A DNA stretch of 36,663 nucleotides, from contig NZ_NASD01000024.1 in assembly GCF_002142155.1 (NCBI RefSeq), positions 1 through 36,663 of the forward strand, given 5' to 3'. Positions 9,662 through 20,525 of this stretch are shown in pieces. The position numbers and the translations under genes are program-made. The notes beneath the pieces are model-generated. The model was not told where the DNA came from and made no database searches. It worked only from the letters and a program-made list of their open reading frames with translations. Each line of letters starts with the position of its first letter. Within the stretch, counting starts at the first letter, position 1. Origin of the DNA: Gilliamella apis (GTDB lineage Bacteria > Pseudomonadota > Gammaproteobacteria > Enterobacterales > Orbaceae).

Positions 9662-11236
9662 TTAGTTAGCCAAAATATCTAATTTATTTTTAGTAATTTT
9701 TACTTTTAAAATCCGATGACTTTCAATCTCGGCGACTTCAAATAGATAGTCACCAATCTGTATGGTTTCACCAACATTGAGTAGATGTTGGGCTTTTTCC
9801 ATCAATAATCCCGCAAGGGTATGATATTCTCGCTTATCATCAATCGGAATCGGTACAAATCTTACTAATTCTTCTACTGGGATATAGCCATTTGCAATCC
9901 AACTATCATCATCTAAACATTGGATGTCATGTTTAGCATCGATCTCTTCTTCTTCAGTTGGAAAGTCACCGGCAATGGTTTCAATAACATCGGTCACTGA
10001 CACCACACCTTGCATTGATCCAAATTCATCAACCACAAAAGCAAAGTGAGTTTTGGCTTTTTTGAATTGTTCCAGTGCTACAAGTAAAGATACTGTTTCA
10101 GGAAAAATTAATGGTTGTTTGATTAATGAATTAATATCAAAGGGTTGTTTATTTTGTAAAATATCTTTTAACAGATCATTAACTTGAATGATACCTAATG
10201 GTTCATCAATTGAAGCATTATCAGTCACTACTAAACGTGAATGAGGATTGTCAAAAATTTCTTTTAATATTACTTCTCGATCATCATTGATATTGACCAT
10301 ATCAACATCTAATCGAGATGTCATGATACTGCTTACTGAACGTTGAGCTAACCCTAATACTCGCTCAACCATGTTTAATTCTTGATGATTAAATACTGAG
10401 GTTTTTTTATTATTATCAGATACCACATCAATGGTATGGCTATCGGGATCTTCTTCAGCATCGCCTTTAAGTAAATGTAAAATAGCTTCGGCGGTACGTT
10501 CACGTAGAGGTTTTTTGTTTAATGCTTTTCGACGGTTAAATATGGCTAGTTGATTAAAGAATTCAATCATAATCGAGAAGCCGATAGCTGCATATAAATA
10601 GCCTTTTGGAATGACAAAACCGAAACCTTCGGCAACCAAACTAAAGCCAATCATCAATAAAAAGCTTAAACATAAAATAACAATCGTTGGATGGGAGTTA
10701 ACAAAATAGGCTAATGGTTTACTTGCCACCATCATAATCGCAATGGCGATACAAACTGCGATAATCATAACGGGTATATGCTCAACCATTCCCACTGCAG
10801 TAATGACTGAATCAAGTGAGAATACGGCATCAAGTACCACGATTTGCGCAACAACAGTCCAAAAATGTGAGGTTTTTTTCGGTTTGCCATCTTCGTGTGA
10901 TGCACCTTCTAAACGCTCATTGAGTTCCATCGTGGCTTTAAACAGCAAAAATATTCCGCCAAGCAACATAATTAATTGCCGAGCATTGAAACTAATACCT
11001 GATATAGAAAATAGTGGGGTGGTGAGAGTAACTAACCAGCCAGTAAACATTAATAACAATATTCGGGTTATTAATGCAAAAGCAAGGCCTGTAATGCGTG
11101 CTTTATCTCGTTGTTGAGGCGGAAGTTTCTCGGCAAGAATGGCAATAAAAACAATGTTATCAATGCCAAGGACGATTTCAAGTACAACTAGAGTGGATAA
11201 ACCAATCCAGATTGTAGGATCCATGATCCATTCCAT
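9662..11236 (-). CDS. yoaE: TerC-family membrane protein with CBS pair and CorC/HlyC domain (YoaE-like)
   Basis: The function is not established; relatives are linked to metal ion handling. The 524-aa protein starts [20 protein letters not shown], as in E. coli YoaE (MEFLMDPSIW, 518 aa). It has a TerC membrane domain (about residues 14-235) with the acidic motifs VLGIDNIVF and [17 protein letters not shown] cytosolic CBS pair follows (about 300-425: [27 protein letters not shown]), then a C-terminal CorC_HlyC domain (about 435-520). The ATG at 11236 matches relatives, although the ribosome binding site sits in a small AGGT/ACCT hairpin. A riboswitch of the yybP-ykoY type was looked for and not seen. 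Confidence 0.85.
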   Translation of the reverse strand: MEWIMDPTIWIGLSTLVVLEIVLGIDNIVFIAILAEKLPPQQRDKARITGLAFALITRILLLMFTGWLVTLTTPLFSISGISFNARQLIMLLGGIFLLFKATMELNERLEGASHEDGKPKKTSHFWTVVAQIVVLDAVFSLDSVITAVGMVEHIPVMIIAVCIAIAIMMVASKPLAYFVNSHPTIVILCLSFLLMIGFSLVAEGFGFVIPKGYLYAAIGFSIMIEFFNQLAIFNRRKALNKKPLRERTAEAILHLLKGDAEEDPDSHTIDVVSDNNKKTSVFNHQELNMVERVLGLAQRSVSSIMTSRLDVDMVNINDDREVILKEIFDNPHSRLVVTDNASIDEPLGIIQVNDLLKDILQNKQPFDINSLIKQPLIFPETVSLLVALEQFKKAKTHFAFVVDEFGSMQGVVSVTDVIETIAGDFPTEEEEIDAKHDIQCLDDDSWIANGYIPVEELVRFVPIPIDDKREYHTLAGLLMEKAQHLLNVGETIQIGDYLFEVAEIESHRILKVKITKNKLDILAN

Positions 11237-11352
11237 ATGTCAGGTGATTACCTCTAATGATCACAGCACATGCTGCTTGGTAATTCTGTCTGTAATTAGC
11301 AAAATAATCAATAAAATATTTAACTTTTTGACTATTTTATCGAAAATTGTTG

Positions 11353-11372
11353 ATTAAAAGCCTTTATTAGGC
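11353..11372 (-). terminator. Terminator after trkH
   Basis: A GCCT...AGGC stem-loop at 11360-11372 followed on the minus strand by TTTTAATC lies 7 bases past the trkH stop. The stem is short but the position and T-run fit an intrinsic terminator. Confidence 0.6.
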
Positions 11373-11379
11373 GTAAAAA

Positions 11380-12828
11380 TTAACTTCGCCAGAATGTCGG
11401 TGTGAATAAAACTAATAAAGTAAATATTTCTAGTCGACCAAATAACATGTCAACGACCATGACCCATTTCACTATATCACTGACATGAGCAAAATTATCA
11501 CTGACACTACCAAGGCCAACGCCTAAATTATTTAGCGATGAAGCAACGATATAAAATGAGTCAGTTGCATCAATTCCTGTTGCCATAATAATAAATAAAC
11601 TCACTAAAAATACTAATGCATAGGCAGAAAAGAATCCCCATACCGCTTCAATGATACGTTCTGGTACTACACGATTATTGAGTTTTAAGGTATAAATTGC
11701 ATTAGGGTGAATAAGTCGTTTTAACTCTCGTGAACCTTGCATAAATAGTAGCAGTACCCGAACAACTTTTAGTCCACCACCAGTAGAACCAGCACAGCCA
11801 CCAATAAACGAAGCACATAATAAAAAGATGGGTAATGACGATGGCCAAGTATTAATATCGTCGACGGTAAAGCCTACTGTTGCTGAAACAGACACGACTT
11901 GTAAAATAATTTTGTCGATACTAAGATGGCGTTGCGGCTGATAAATATAGATCACTAAAGCGCAGATAATAATTAAGATAAGCAGAATAAAGATAAACGT
12001 TCTAAACTCTTGATCGTGCCAATATACTTTAAGTGAAATGCCATTTAATGCGGCAAAATGTAGAGCAAAATTACATCCTGACAAAATGAGGAACAAGGTA
12101 ACAATATAGTTAATTGTTGCACTATTAAAATAAGCTAAATTGTTATCATGGGTCGAAAAACCACCCATTGATATCGTTGAAAAGCTATGTGAAATAGCAT
12201 CAAAGATATCCATTCCAGCACACCACAAACTTATTGCACATAAAGTAGTGAGTAAAATGTAAATCGACCAAAGGGTTTTTGCTGTTTCGGCAATACGTGG
12301 TCGCATTTTACTGTCTTTTTGTGGACCAGGAATTTCAGCTCGATAGAGCTGCATACCCCCGACCCCTAATAGTGGTAAAATTGCGACCGCAAGTACGATG
12401 ATCCCCATACCACCTAACCATTGCAACATTTGACGATAGAAAAGTAGCGCTTTGGGTAAATGATCCAAATTGACAATAGTGGTGGCGCCAGTGGTTGTTA
12501 ATCCAGAAAAAGACTCAAAAAAAGCTGTGGTTAAATTAAGATTGATATGATTATCAAATAGGAACGGGAATGCGCCAATAGTGCCTAAAACGACCCAAAA
12601 TAATACCACGATGAAAAAGCCTTCTCGAGTACTTAATTCATGGCGTTGATGACGATTAGGAAACCACAATAACACACCTAAAATTAATGCTGCAAAAAAT
12701 GAACGAACAAAAATAGCACCTGCGCCGTCACGATATATTAACGCCACTAGTGCAGGTATTAACATAAATACTGACAATAGTGATATTAATAAACCGATAA
12801 TTCTTATAATTGAGCGCCAATGCATCAT
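11380..12828 (-). CDS. trkH: Potassium uptake protein TrkH
   Basis: TrkH is the membrane channel subunit of the Trk potassium uptake system and works with the cytosolic NAD-binding gate TrkA, which is not in this window. The 482-aa product (E. coli 483) is hydrophobic throughout and retains the four pore loops: SGLTTTGATT, MGGFSTHD, TVGFTVDD and NNLGVGLGS. It ends LVLFTPTFWRS, close to the E. coli end. Two adjacent ATGs (12828 and 12825) are possible starts; E. coli begins MHFR, which favours the second slightly. It follows djlA by only 12 bases, so the two are probably co-transcribed. Confidence 0.96.
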   Translation of the reverse strand: MMHWRSIIRIIGLLISLLSVFMLIPALVALIYRDGAGAIFVRSFFAALILGVLLWFPNRHQRHELSTREGFFIVVLFWVVLGTIGAFPFLFDNHINLNLTTAFFESFSGLTTTGATTIVNLDHLPKALLFYRQMLQWLGGMGIIVLAVAILPLLGVGGMQLYRAEIPGPQKDSKMRPRIAETAKTLWSIYILLTTLCAISLWCAGMDIFDAISHSFSTISMGGFSTHDNNLAYFNSATINYIVTLFLILSGCNFALHFAALNGISLKVYWHDQEFRTFIFILLILIIICALVIYIYQPQRHLSIDKIILQVVSVSATVGFTVDDINTWPSSLPIFLLCASFIGGCAGSTGGGLKVVRVLLLFMQGSRELKRLIHPNAIYTLKLNNRVVPERIIEAVWGFFSAYALVFLVSLFIIMATGIDATDSFYIVASSLNNLGVGLGSVSDNFAHVSDIVKWVMVVDMLFGRLEIFTLLVLFTPTFWRS

Positions 12829-12840
12829 ATATAGTAATCT

Positions 12841-13686
12841 CTATTTAAAGCCACGTGATGATTTTATAAGATCGTAAGCAGCTTGAATTTCTTGTGCTCG
12901 CTTTTTGGCTGCTTCTAACATCTCTTTTGGTAAGCCTTTGGATACCAATTTGTCTGGATGATGTTCATTCATTAATTTACGATATGCTCTTTTAATTTCA
13001 GAAATTTCAGCAGATGAATTTATTCCTAATATTTTATAAGCATTTGCTAAATCTGATTGCCTAGTACTGCTTTGGTAACCACTATAATTATGATTTTGTT
13101 GATATTGATGTTGACTGTTTTGTTGATTGTACTGATATTCTTGACGGAAATGAAAGCTTCCCATCATCATTTGAATATATATTGCCATTTGTGGCCGTGG
13201 AATGCGAAACTCATCGGCAACAATGAAAAGAATCTCCGACTCTTTGTCATCTAAATGACCATCAACTAAAGCAGCTTGAATTAATTGTTCGCAAAAGATA
13301 TTTAAGACATTACGTCGATAACGATATTGGTGATATAACTCACTTAATCGTGATCGAAGTGGGTAATCACTTGCTTTACCACGATTGAATGATTCTTGGG
13401 CTAATTGACGACTTGTCGCATCAAGTTGGAGTCGATCCATAACTTGCCGAGCAAGATTAATATCATCACGAGTAACAACCCCTTTAGCTTTACTTAAATG
13501 CCCTAATACTTCAAAAACAACCGTTAAGTATAAGTTTGGATTAGATTGTGTCCTTTTCTCAGTCATTTTATTGCCAAATGCTTGGTATAGTATTGGGCCA
13601 ATAAATAATCCGAGTATAAATCCCAATCCAGATTTTAATACTGAACTCAGTATTAAACCGGTAATAATGGACCAGATCAAATACAT
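12841..13686 (-). CDS. djlA: Co-chaperone DjlA
   Basis: DjlA is a membrane-anchored J-domain protein that stimulates DnaK. The 281-aa protein has one N-terminal membrane segment (about residues 5-35), a TerB-like cytosolic domain (about 50-175) and a C-terminal J domain with the HPD motif at 243-245 in YRKLMNEHHPDKL. It ends IKSSRGFK, like E. coli (271 aa). A linker at about 182-211 is very rich in Gln, Asn and Tyr, and longer than in E. coli. The gene starts one base after the parC stop, which indicates translational coupling in a parE-parC-djlA-trkH run. Confidence 0.95.
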   Translation of the reverse strand: MYLIWSIITGLILSSVLKSGLGFILGLFIGPILYQAFGNKMTEKRTQSNPNLYLTVVFEVLGHLSKAKGVVTRDDINLARQVMDRLQLDATSRQLAQESFNRGKASDYPLRSRLSELYHQYRYRRNVLNIFCEQLIQAALVDGHLDDKESEILFIVADEFRIPRPQMAIYIQMMMGSFHFRQEYQYNQQNSQHQYQQNHNYSGYQSSTRQSDLANAYKILGINSSAEISEIKRAYRKLMNEHHPDKLVSKGLPKEMLEAAKKRAQEIQAAYDLIKSSRGFK

Positions 13687-13687
13687 A

Positions 13688-15916
13688 CTATTCGTTTACC
13701 TCAATTCGATCTATTTTTTGTAATCCACGTGGTAATGATGTACCTTTACGAGCACGCTCCGCTCTAAATTTTTGTAAATCAGCTGGATAAAGTGTAAGTT
13801 TGCGTTTACCAACATATAGAGTTATAGATGTTTCTGGTGTTATCAACATCATATAAGCTAGGCTATCATCGCTACCTGAGAGTGAAATAATTTTATTACC
13901 TTTACCTTTAGATAATTCTGGTAAATCTTTTACTGGGAATATCAGCATTCTGCCAGCTTTAGTAATTGATAACAGCAAGCTTTCCTCTGATAAAATCTCT
14001 ATTGGTGCTAATGCATCTGCATCTTTAGATAAATTAATCACTGCTTTACCATTACGGTTGCGGGCAATTAAATCATTAAATTGACAAATAAAACCGTATC
14101 CAGCACTCGATGCAAGTAACAATTTTTGTTGTTCATTGCCTGACATCAATACATGTTCAACGGTTGCTCCAGCTGGTAATGCCAGTTTACCGGTAAGCGG
14201 TTCACCTTGTCCGCGGGCGGATGGCAACGTATTTGGCTCAATAGCGTAACTGCGACCTGTTGAGTCGATAAATACCACTGGTTGATTACTTTTACCTTTT
14301 GCTGCGGCTTTAAAACTATCACCTGCTTTATAACTTAATCCGACAGGATCGATATCATGGCCTTTAGCTGCTCTGACCCACCCCATTTCCGATAATACAA
14401 TTGTAACTGGTTCAGAAGGGATTAACTCTTGTTCAGTAATTGCTTTGGCTTCACTGCGCTCGACAATTGGTGAACGACGTTCATCACCATATTTTTCAGC
14501 ATCAGCTTGTAGCTCTTTTTTGATTAAATTACTTAACTTTCTTGGTGAAGCTAATAATGCTTGCAGTTGATCTCGCTCTTTAGCCAGTTCGGCTTGTTCA
14601 CCTTTGATACGAATTTCTTCTAGTTTAGCTAAATGGCGGAGTTTTAATTCTAAGATAGCTTCAGCTTGTGTTTCGCTTAAGGCAAATCTCTGAATTAATT
14701 CTGCTTTTGGGTCATCTTCATGACGAATGATTTCAATTACTTCATCAATATTTAGAAAGGCAATTAATAAACCATCTAAAATATGTAGTCTTTTTAGTAT
14801 TTTATCTAAGCGATAATTTAAGCGACGGGTTACGGTAATGCGTCGATATTCTAACCATTCAGTTAGGATTTCAACCAATCCTTTAACAGATGGACGATTA
14901 TCTAGTCCAATCATGTTCATATTAACACGATAACTTTTTTCTAGATCAGTAGTGGCAAATAGATGGTTCATTACTTGCTCTAGATCTACACGATTAGAAC
15001 GTGGCACAATAACCAGACGAGTCGGATTTTCGTGATCAGATTCGTCACGTAAGTCTTCAATTAACGGTAGTTTTTTAGCGCGCATTTGGCTAGCAATTTG
15101 CTCTAAAATTTTAGCTCCAGAAACTTGATGTGGCAGATCAGTAATAACAATGTCGCCATCTTCTTTTTTCCAAACTGCTCGCATACGTATTGAGCCGCGG
15201 CCAGTTTTATAAATTTTGGCGATATCTTCCGGAGAGGTGATTATCTCAGCTTCTGTTGGGAAGTCAGGGCCTTTTATGTGCTCCATCACTTCGCTAAGTG
15301 TTGCTTTTGGATTATCAGCTAACATAATAGCTGCATTCGCCACTTCACGAATGTTATGTGGTGGAATATCGGTTGCCATACCTACCGCAATACCGGTAGT
15401 ACCGTTTAATAAGATATTCGGTAATCGAGCTGGCAACATTTTTGGCTCTTGTAATGTACCATCAAAATTGGGCGTATAGTCGACAGTACCTTGTCCTAAC
15501 TCACCTAACAATAATTCGGCATATTTTGAGAGACGTGATTCGGTATAACGCATTGCAGCAAATGATTTTGGATCATCGGGTGCCCCCCAGTTTCCTTGGC
15601 CATCAACTAATGGATATCGATAAGAAAACGGTTGCGCCATTAATACCATTGCTTCATAACAGGCACTATCACCATGAGGATGGTATTTACCTAAAACGTC
15701 ACCAACAGTACGGGCTGATTTTTTAAATTTTGCTTGAGCATTTAGCCCTAATTCTGACATTGCATAAACAATGCGACGTTGTACTGGTTTTAAGCCATCG
15801 CCAATAAACGGCAATGCGCGATCCATAATGACATACATTGAGTAGTTTAAATAGGCGCTTTCGGTAAATGTTCGTAGCGACTGAACTTCTACTCCGTCAT
15901 GAGTTATTTCACTCAT
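13688..15916 (-). CDS. parC: DNA topoisomerase IV subunit A
   Basis: ParC is the DNA-cleaving subunit of topoisomerase IV, which decatenates daughter chromosomes. The 742-aa protein (E. coli 752) has the catalytic tyrosine at 124 in [11 protein letters not shown] and a C-terminal beta-pinwheel region. In the quinolone-determining region [12 protein letters not shown], Ser84 and Glu88 correspond to E. coli Ser80 and Glu84 and are both wild type, so no target-based quinolone resistance is seen here. AGAGGA on the minus strand precedes the ATG. The gene follows parE by 27 bases, in the same transcript. Confidence 0.98.
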   Translation of the reverse strand: MSEITHDGVEVQSLRTFTESAYLNYSMYVIMDRALPFIGDGLKPVQRRIVYAMSELGLNAQAKFKKSARTVGDVLGKYHPHGDSACYEAMVLMAQPFSYRYPLVDGQGNWGAPDDPKSFAAMRYTESRLSKYAELLLGELGQGTVDYTPNFDGTLQEPKMLPARLPNILLNGTTGIAVGMATDIPPHNIREVANAAIMLADNPKATLSEVMEHIKGPDFPTEAEIITSPEDIAKIYKTGRGSIRMRAVWKKEDGDIVITDLPHQVSGAKILEQIASQMRAKKLPLIEDLRDESDHENPTRLVIVPRSNRVDLEQVMNHLFATTDLEKSYRVNMNMIGLDNRPSVKGLVEILTEWLEYRRITVTRRLNYRLDKILKRLHILDGLLIAFLNIDEVIEIIRHEDDPKAELIQRFALSETQAEAILELKLRHLAKLEEIRIKGEQAELAKERDQLQALLASPRKLSNLIKKELQADAEKYGDERRSPIVERSEAKAITEQELIPSEPVTIVLSEMGWVRAAKGHDIDPVGLSYKAGDSFKAAAKGKSNQPVVFIDSTGRSYAIEPNTLPSARGQGEPLTGKLALPAGATVEHVLMSGNEQQKLLLASSAGYGFICQFNDLIARNRNGKAVINLSKDADALAPIEILSEESLLLSITKAGRMLIFPVKDLPELSKGKGNKIISLSGSDDSLAYMMLITPETSITLYVGKRKLTLYPADLQKFRAERARKGTSLPRGLQKIDRIEVNE

Positions 15917-15943
15917 TATTGTTCCTCTAAATTATTCTGTATA

Positions 15944-17833
15944 TTAGACATCAAGTTCAACTTGGTCACCTTTTTCTTGTAACCATTCTCGGCGATCTTC
16001 GGCACGTTTTTTCGCCAGTAACATATCCATTAATGCTATTGTTTCTTCGGCATTATCTAGTGATAACTGAACTAATCTACGGGTGTTAGGATCCATTGTG
16101 GTTTCGCGAAGTTGTAATGGATTCATTTCACCCAATCCTTTGAAACGTTGAACATTTGGCTTACCTTTTTTACGTTTAAGCTGATCTAAAATCCCTTCTT
16201 TTTCTTCTTCATCAAGGGCGTAATGAACTTCTTTGCCTAAATCGATACGATACAGTGGTGGCATGGCGACAAAAATATGTCCATGCTCAACCATGGCTCG
16301 AAAGTGACGTACAAATAGTGCGCATAGTAACGTGGCAATATGCAATCCATCTGAGTCAGCATCGGCTAAAATACAGATTTTACCGTAGCGTAATTGACTT
16401 AAATCATCACTATCAGGATCAATACCAATAGCTACTGAAATATCATGAATTTCTTGCGATCCTAATACTTCATCAGATGAGACCTCCCAAGTATTTAATA
16501 TTTTACCTTTCAACGGCATAATTGCTTGATATTCACGATCTCGGGCTTGTTTAGCCGAACCGCCAGCAGAATCACCTTCGACTAAAAATAGTTCGGTACG
16601 ACTTAAATCTTGTGATGCACAGTCAGCCAGTTTACCCGGTAAAGCTGGACCACTGGTTAATTTTTTACGGATGACTTTTTTGGATGCTCTTAAGCGTTTT
16701 TGAGCACTGGAAATTACCATCTCAGCAAGTAATTCGGCAATTTGTACATTTTGATTCAACCACAGGCTAAATGCATCTTTAACAATAGCTGAAACAAAAG
16801 CTGCACTTTGTCTTGATGATAAACGTTCTTTGGTCTGACCGGCAAATTGTGGTTCTTGCATTTTTACTGATAACACATAGGCACAGCGTTCCCAAATATC
16901 ATCGGCGGTTAATTTTAAACCACGTGGTAATAAATTACGAAACTCACAAAATTCACGCATGGCATCAAGCAATCCTTGACGTAAACCATTGACATGGGTA
17001 CCACCTTGTACAGTAGGAATTAAGTTAACGTAACTTTCAGTTAACAGTTCGCCACCTTCTGGTAACCAAAGTAATGCCCATTCAACCGCTTCTGTTTCAC
17101 CTGTATGGTTACCAGTAAATGGTTGTTCCGGTAATAGTGTGTAACCACTAACTGACTCTATCAGATAATCTTTTAAACCGTCTTGATAACACCAGCGTTG
17201 CTCAGTACTGTTAATTTTGTCTTTAAAAATGATTTCCAGTCCCGGGCAAAGTACAGCTTTCGCTTTAAGCAAATGAGTTAAGCGAGGTACTGAGAAGCGA
17301 GGAGAATCAAAATATTTTTCATCAGGCCAAAAACGTACTTTTGTACCAGTATTTCGTCGGCCACAGGTGCCAATTACATGTAAATCTTCTACTTTATCAC
17401 CATTTTCAAAGGCGATTTGGTAAACTTGTCCATCACGGTTTACGGTAACTTCTACTCGTTTGGATAAGGCATTGACAACAGAGATACCTACCCCATGTAA
17501 ACCACCAGAAAATTGATAATTTTTGTTGGAAAACTTACCACCAGCATGTAAGCGACAAAGTAATAGTTCAATAGCCGGTACGCCTTCTTCAGGATGGATA
17601 TCAACAGGCATACCTCGACCATCATCAATAACCTCAAGTGAATTGTCTTCATAAAGGGTAACTTTCACTTGGCGAGCATGACCAGCAATAGCCTCATCGA
17701 CACTATTATCAATCACCTCTTGCCCTAAATGATTGGGACGAGCTGTGTCAGTATACATTCCAGGACGATGACGAACAGGATCGAGCCCTTTTAAGACCTC
17801 AATATCAACTGCATTATAAGTGGATTGTGACAT
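15944..17833 (-). CDS. parE: DNA topoisomerase IV subunit B
   Basis: ParE is the ATPase subunit of topoisomerase IV. The 629-aa product (E. coli 630) shows the GHKL ATP-binding motifs DNSVDEA and DDGRGMPVD in the first 80 residues, and GGLHGVGISVVNALS near residue 108-122. The TOPRIM motifs EGDSAGGSAKQ and DADSDGLHIATL follow. The C-terminal KKGKPNVQRFKGLGEMNP segment is also present. It is the first gene of the parE-parC-djlA-trkH run. The 222 bases upstream separate it from the divergent dmsA and must hold both promoters. Confidence 0.98.
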   Translation of the reverse strand: MSQSTYNAVDIEVLKGLDPVRHRPGMYTDTARPNHLGQEVIDNSVDEAIAGHARQVKVTLYEDNSLEVIDDGRGMPVDIHPEEGVPAIELLLCRLHAGGKFSNKNYQFSGGLHGVGISVVNALSKRVEVTVNRDGQVYQIAFENGDKVEDLHVIGTCGRRNTGTKVRFWPDEKYFDSPRFSVPRLTHLLKAKAVLCPGLEIIFKDKINSTEQRWCYQDGLKDYLIESVSGYTLLPEQPFTGNHTGETEAVEWALLWLPEGGELLTESYVNLIPTVQGGTHVNGLRQGLLDAMREFCEFRNLLPRGLKLTADDIWERCAYVLSVKMQEPQFAGQTKERLSSRQSAAFVSAIVKDAFSLWLNQNVQIAELLAEMVISSAQKRLRASKKVIRKKLTSGPALPGKLADCASQDLSRTELFLVEGDSAGGSAKQARDREYQAIMPLKGKILNTWEVSSDEVLGSQEIHDISVAIGIDPDSDDLSQLRYGKICILADADSDGLHIATLLCALFVRHFRAMVEHGHIFVAMPPLYRIDLGKEVHYALDEEEKEGILDQLKRKKGKPNVQRFKGLGEMNPLQLRETTMDPNTRRLVQLSLDNAEETIALMDMLLAKKRAEDRREWLQEKGDQVELDV

Positions 17834-18055
17834 AACTTTTCTGTTTATTCGATTAAATGGGCTTATTATACCAATCTTTCCTTAAGATGCATGAAATTAA
17901 ATTTATAATAAAAAACAAAGCCATTTTTTTATTGATAATAATTCTTATTTCATTAATTTATTTTAAGTTAATTTCGATTTTAGTCTTTTTTCTGTTTTAT
18001 AATCTTAACTATAGTATTATGATAATGACATGCCAAATATAAATAAGCGAATAGG
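17834..18055. other. Intergenic region between divergent parE and dmsA
   Basis: This gap is extremely AT-rich. A TATAAT at 17998-18003 could be a -10 for dmsA, but no good -35 accompanies it. A 61-codon open frame here is low-complexity and has no ribosome binding site, so I do not call it a gene. A TTGAT half-site at 17932-17936 resembles half of an FNR box but the other half does not match. Confidence 0.4.
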
Positions 18056-20506
18056 ATGAGCAAGTCAGATAATCAGATAACTCGGCGCGATTTTTTACAA
18101 AAATCATTGGCAATCGGTAGTGTGGCCGCATTAACCAATGATTTACAATTGCCTTTTGCTTATGCCGCGCCAGAGGCAGATCTTGCCAAGACCTCGGTAC
18201 CTAATCCAACGAATCAAGAAAAGATTTTTTATAGTGCATGTTTAGTTAACTGTGGTAGTCGTTGCCCGTTAAAAGTACATGTTAAAAACGATATTATTAC
18301 TAAAATATCTGCTGAAGATGGGATTAATGATGCGGTCTTTGGTCAACATCAAATCCGTCCTTGTCTGCGAGGACGAGCTGTGCGTTGGCGTACCTATGAT
18401 CCGGAACGGCTAAAATATCCAATGCTACGAATCGGTAAACGAGGTGAAGGCAAATTCAAACGCATCTCGTGGGACGAAGCTATCGATCTATTAGCAGAAA
18501 AACTCAAATATACTATTAATCGCTATGGCAATGAAGCTATTTATTACCAATATGGTACGGGTACGACAGGGGCAAATATCTCAGGTCGTAATGCCTGTAA
18601 GCGATTTTTAAGTTGTATCGGTGGTCACCTGAATTATCATGGTGATTATTCAAGTGGACAGATCACCGCTATTCAACCTTTTATATATGGTAATGCTAAA
18701 GAGTCGTTGCTAGACCAAATCAAACATTCTGATCTAGTTGTGATGTTTGGACATAATGTTGCTGAAACTAGAATGTCGGGTGGTGGACAGGTTGCTGAGT
18801 TATATACTGCATTAGCACAAAGTAAAGCAAGGGTAATTATTATTGATCCTCGCCGTAGTGAAAGTGTCGTTGGTTTTAATGCTGAGTGGCTGCCGATTAT
18901 TCCTGGTACTGACGCTGCGTTAGTCGCTGCAATCATTTATGCGTTGCTTGAAGAAGATCGTGTTGATGAGGCGATGCTTAACCAATATTGTGTGGGTTGG
19001 AATGCTGATACATTACCTGATAGTGCTCCGCCTTTTAGCGATTACAAATCTTATATTTTGGGACTAGGGCACGACAGAACCGCAAAAACGCCTGAATGGG
19101 CAGCTAAAAAAACCGGCATTCCAGCCAAACAAATTCGGCAGTTGGCATTAGATATTGTTAATGCTAAAGCAGCATGGATTTCACAAGGTTGGGGGCCACA
19201 GCGCTGGCAAAATGGTGAGCATACTACAAGGGCGATTATGATCCTACCGGTTATCACCGGTCAGTTTGGTAAGCGTGGGACTAACATTGGTACTTGGGGT
19301 GGTAGCGTAACTTATCCTGTGCCTGGCTTGAATATGGTTAACCCTGTTAAAACCAGTATTCCTTTCTTTTTATGGACGAAGGCAATTGATGAACCGTTAA
19401 GCATGACTGCGAAAAATTCTTATATAAAAGGTAAAGATAAATTAGATGTGGGTATTAAATTTATCTGGAGCTATGCTAGCAATGTTATTGGTAATCAACA
19501 CTCCGATCTCAATCGGACTCACCAAATTTTACAAGACGAATCGAAATGTGAATTTATTTTAGTTTGGGATACCCATATGACTGCTTCAGCAAAATATGCT
19601 GATCTACTGTTACCGGATGTTTCATCTGTAGAGAGTAATGATTTAATCAATAATTCATATGCATCAGGTGCTTATCATTATTTTATTCGTTTGCAACGAG
19701 CAATAAAACCACTTTGGGAAAATCGTCCTGCTTATGAGGTTTTGACTGAATTGTCAGCGAAAATGGCAGTTAAAGATAAATTTACTGAAGGTCGCAGCCA
19801 AGATGATTGGATTGCTTATAGTTATGAAAAAATGCGTAAGCTCAATCCTAATTTACCGACTTTTGCCGAAACAGATGGAATGGGGATTGTTGATCGTAAA
19901 TTAGCTGATAGCGATGCACAGATCGGATTAAAAGCTTTTCGCGATGATCCAATAAAAAATCCATTAAATACGCCGTCAGGTAAAATCGAAATTTATTCAG
20001 AAGTATTAGCCAAAATTGCCAATGAATGGGAGTTTGATGACGATGATAAACTTTATCCTATACCGGCATATTTACCGGCAATAGAGGGCAGTGAAGACCT
20101 GCAAACACAAGCGAAATATCCTCTACAACTAATCGGTTTTCATATCAAAGGGCATTGTCATTCAAGTTATAGTAATCTTCCGCAACTGCGAGAAGCGGTA
20201 GCTAGTAGTCTCTGGATTAATCCAATGGATGCAGAAAAAAGACAGATAAAGCATGGTCAATTGGTTGAAGTTTATAATGACCGCGGTCGACTTTACATTC
20301 CAGCTAAAGTGACACCACGGATACTGCCAGGAATTATCGCTCTTCCGCAAGGATTATGGGCCAAGACTAATGCTGCTGGCATTGATATTGGTGGTTGCAT
20401 TAATCGTTTAACCTCCTTACGACCATCTGTGCTTGCTAAATCTAATCCTCAGCATACCAATTTGGTTGAAATTAAACCAATAGCAGCTATGCCGTCGGCA
20501 TCTTAA
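18056..20506 (+). CDS. dmsA: Dimethyl sulfoxide reductase-type molybdoenzyme, catalytic subunit
   Basis: DmsA-type enzymes reduce S- or N-oxides during anaerobic respiration, using a bis-molybdopterin guanine dinucleotide cofactor. The 816-aa precursor has a twin-arginine signal (TRRDFLQK, Arg10-Arg11, likely cleavage after AYA at residue 37). The iron-sulfur ligands are Cys62, Cys66, Cys70 and Cys103. GDYSSGQI at 196-203 holds the expected serine ligand of molybdenum (Ser199 or Ser200). The C-terminal cofactor-binding domain has LIGFHIKGHCHSSYSNLP and ends LAKSNPQHTNLVEI, very like E. coli DmsA (YnfE/YnfF are close relatives). dmsB starts 10-19 bases downstream. Substrate could be DMSO, TMAO or another oxide. 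Confidence 0.92.
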   Translation: MSKSDNQITRRDFLQKSLAIGSVAALTNDLQLPFAYAAPEADLAKTSVPNPTNQEKIFYSACLVNCGSRCPLKVHVKNDIITKISAEDGINDAVFGQHQIRPCLRGRAVRWRTYDPERLKYPMLRIGKRGEGKFKRISWDEAIDLLAEKLKYTINRYGNEAIYYQYGTGTTGANISGRNACKRFLSCIGGHLNYHGDYSSGQITAIQPFIYGNAKESLLDQIKHSDLVVMFGHNVAETRMSGGGQVAELYTALAQSKARVIIIDPRRSESVVGFNAEWLPIIPGTDAALVAAIIYALLEEDRVDEAMLNQYCVGWNADTLPDSAPPFSDYKSYILGLGHDRTAKTPEWAAKKTGIPAKQIRQLALDIVNAKAAWISQGWGPQRWQNGEHTTRAIMILPVITGQFGKRGTNIGTWGGSVTYPVPGLNMVNPVKTSIPFFLWTKAIDEPLSMTAKNSYIKGKDKLDVGIKFIWSYASNVIGNQHSDLNRTHQILQDESKCEFILVWDTHMTASAKYADLLLPDVSSVESNDLINNSYASGAYHYFIRLQRAIKPLWENRPAYEVLTELSAKMAVKDKFTEGRSQDDWIAYSYEKMRKLNPNLPTFAETDGMGIVDRKLADSDAQIGLKAFRDDPIKNPLNTPSGKIEIYSEVLAKIANEWEFDDDDKLYPIPAYLPAIEGSEDLQTQAKYPLQLIGFHIKGHCHSSYSNLPQLREAVASSLWINPMDAEKRQIKHGQLVEVYNDRGRLYIPAKVTPRILPGIIALPQGLWAKTNAAGIDIGGCINRLTSLRPSVLAKSNPQHTNLVEIKPIAAMPSAS

Positions 20507-20525
20507 TCGGAAGGAGATGGTTCAA

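Noticed and set aside
11237-11379. Manganese (yybP-ykoY) riboswitch before the TerC-family gene
   Set aside because: The leader has small hairpins (CAGCA/TGCTG, AGGT/ACCT) but none of the conserved yybP-ykoY core segments.
13688-15916. Quinolone-resistance changes in ParC
   Set aside because: Ser84 and Glu88 (E. coli Ser80/Glu84) are wild type.
17932-17945. FNR box upstream of dmsA
   Set aside because: TTGAT is present but the second half reads ATTCT rather than ATCAA, and its distance to a -10 is uncertain.
17857-18042. 61-codon open frame before dmsA
   Set aside because: Low-complexity Ile/Leu/Phe composition from AT-rich DNA, no ribosome binding site, and it fills the promoter gap of two divergent genes.
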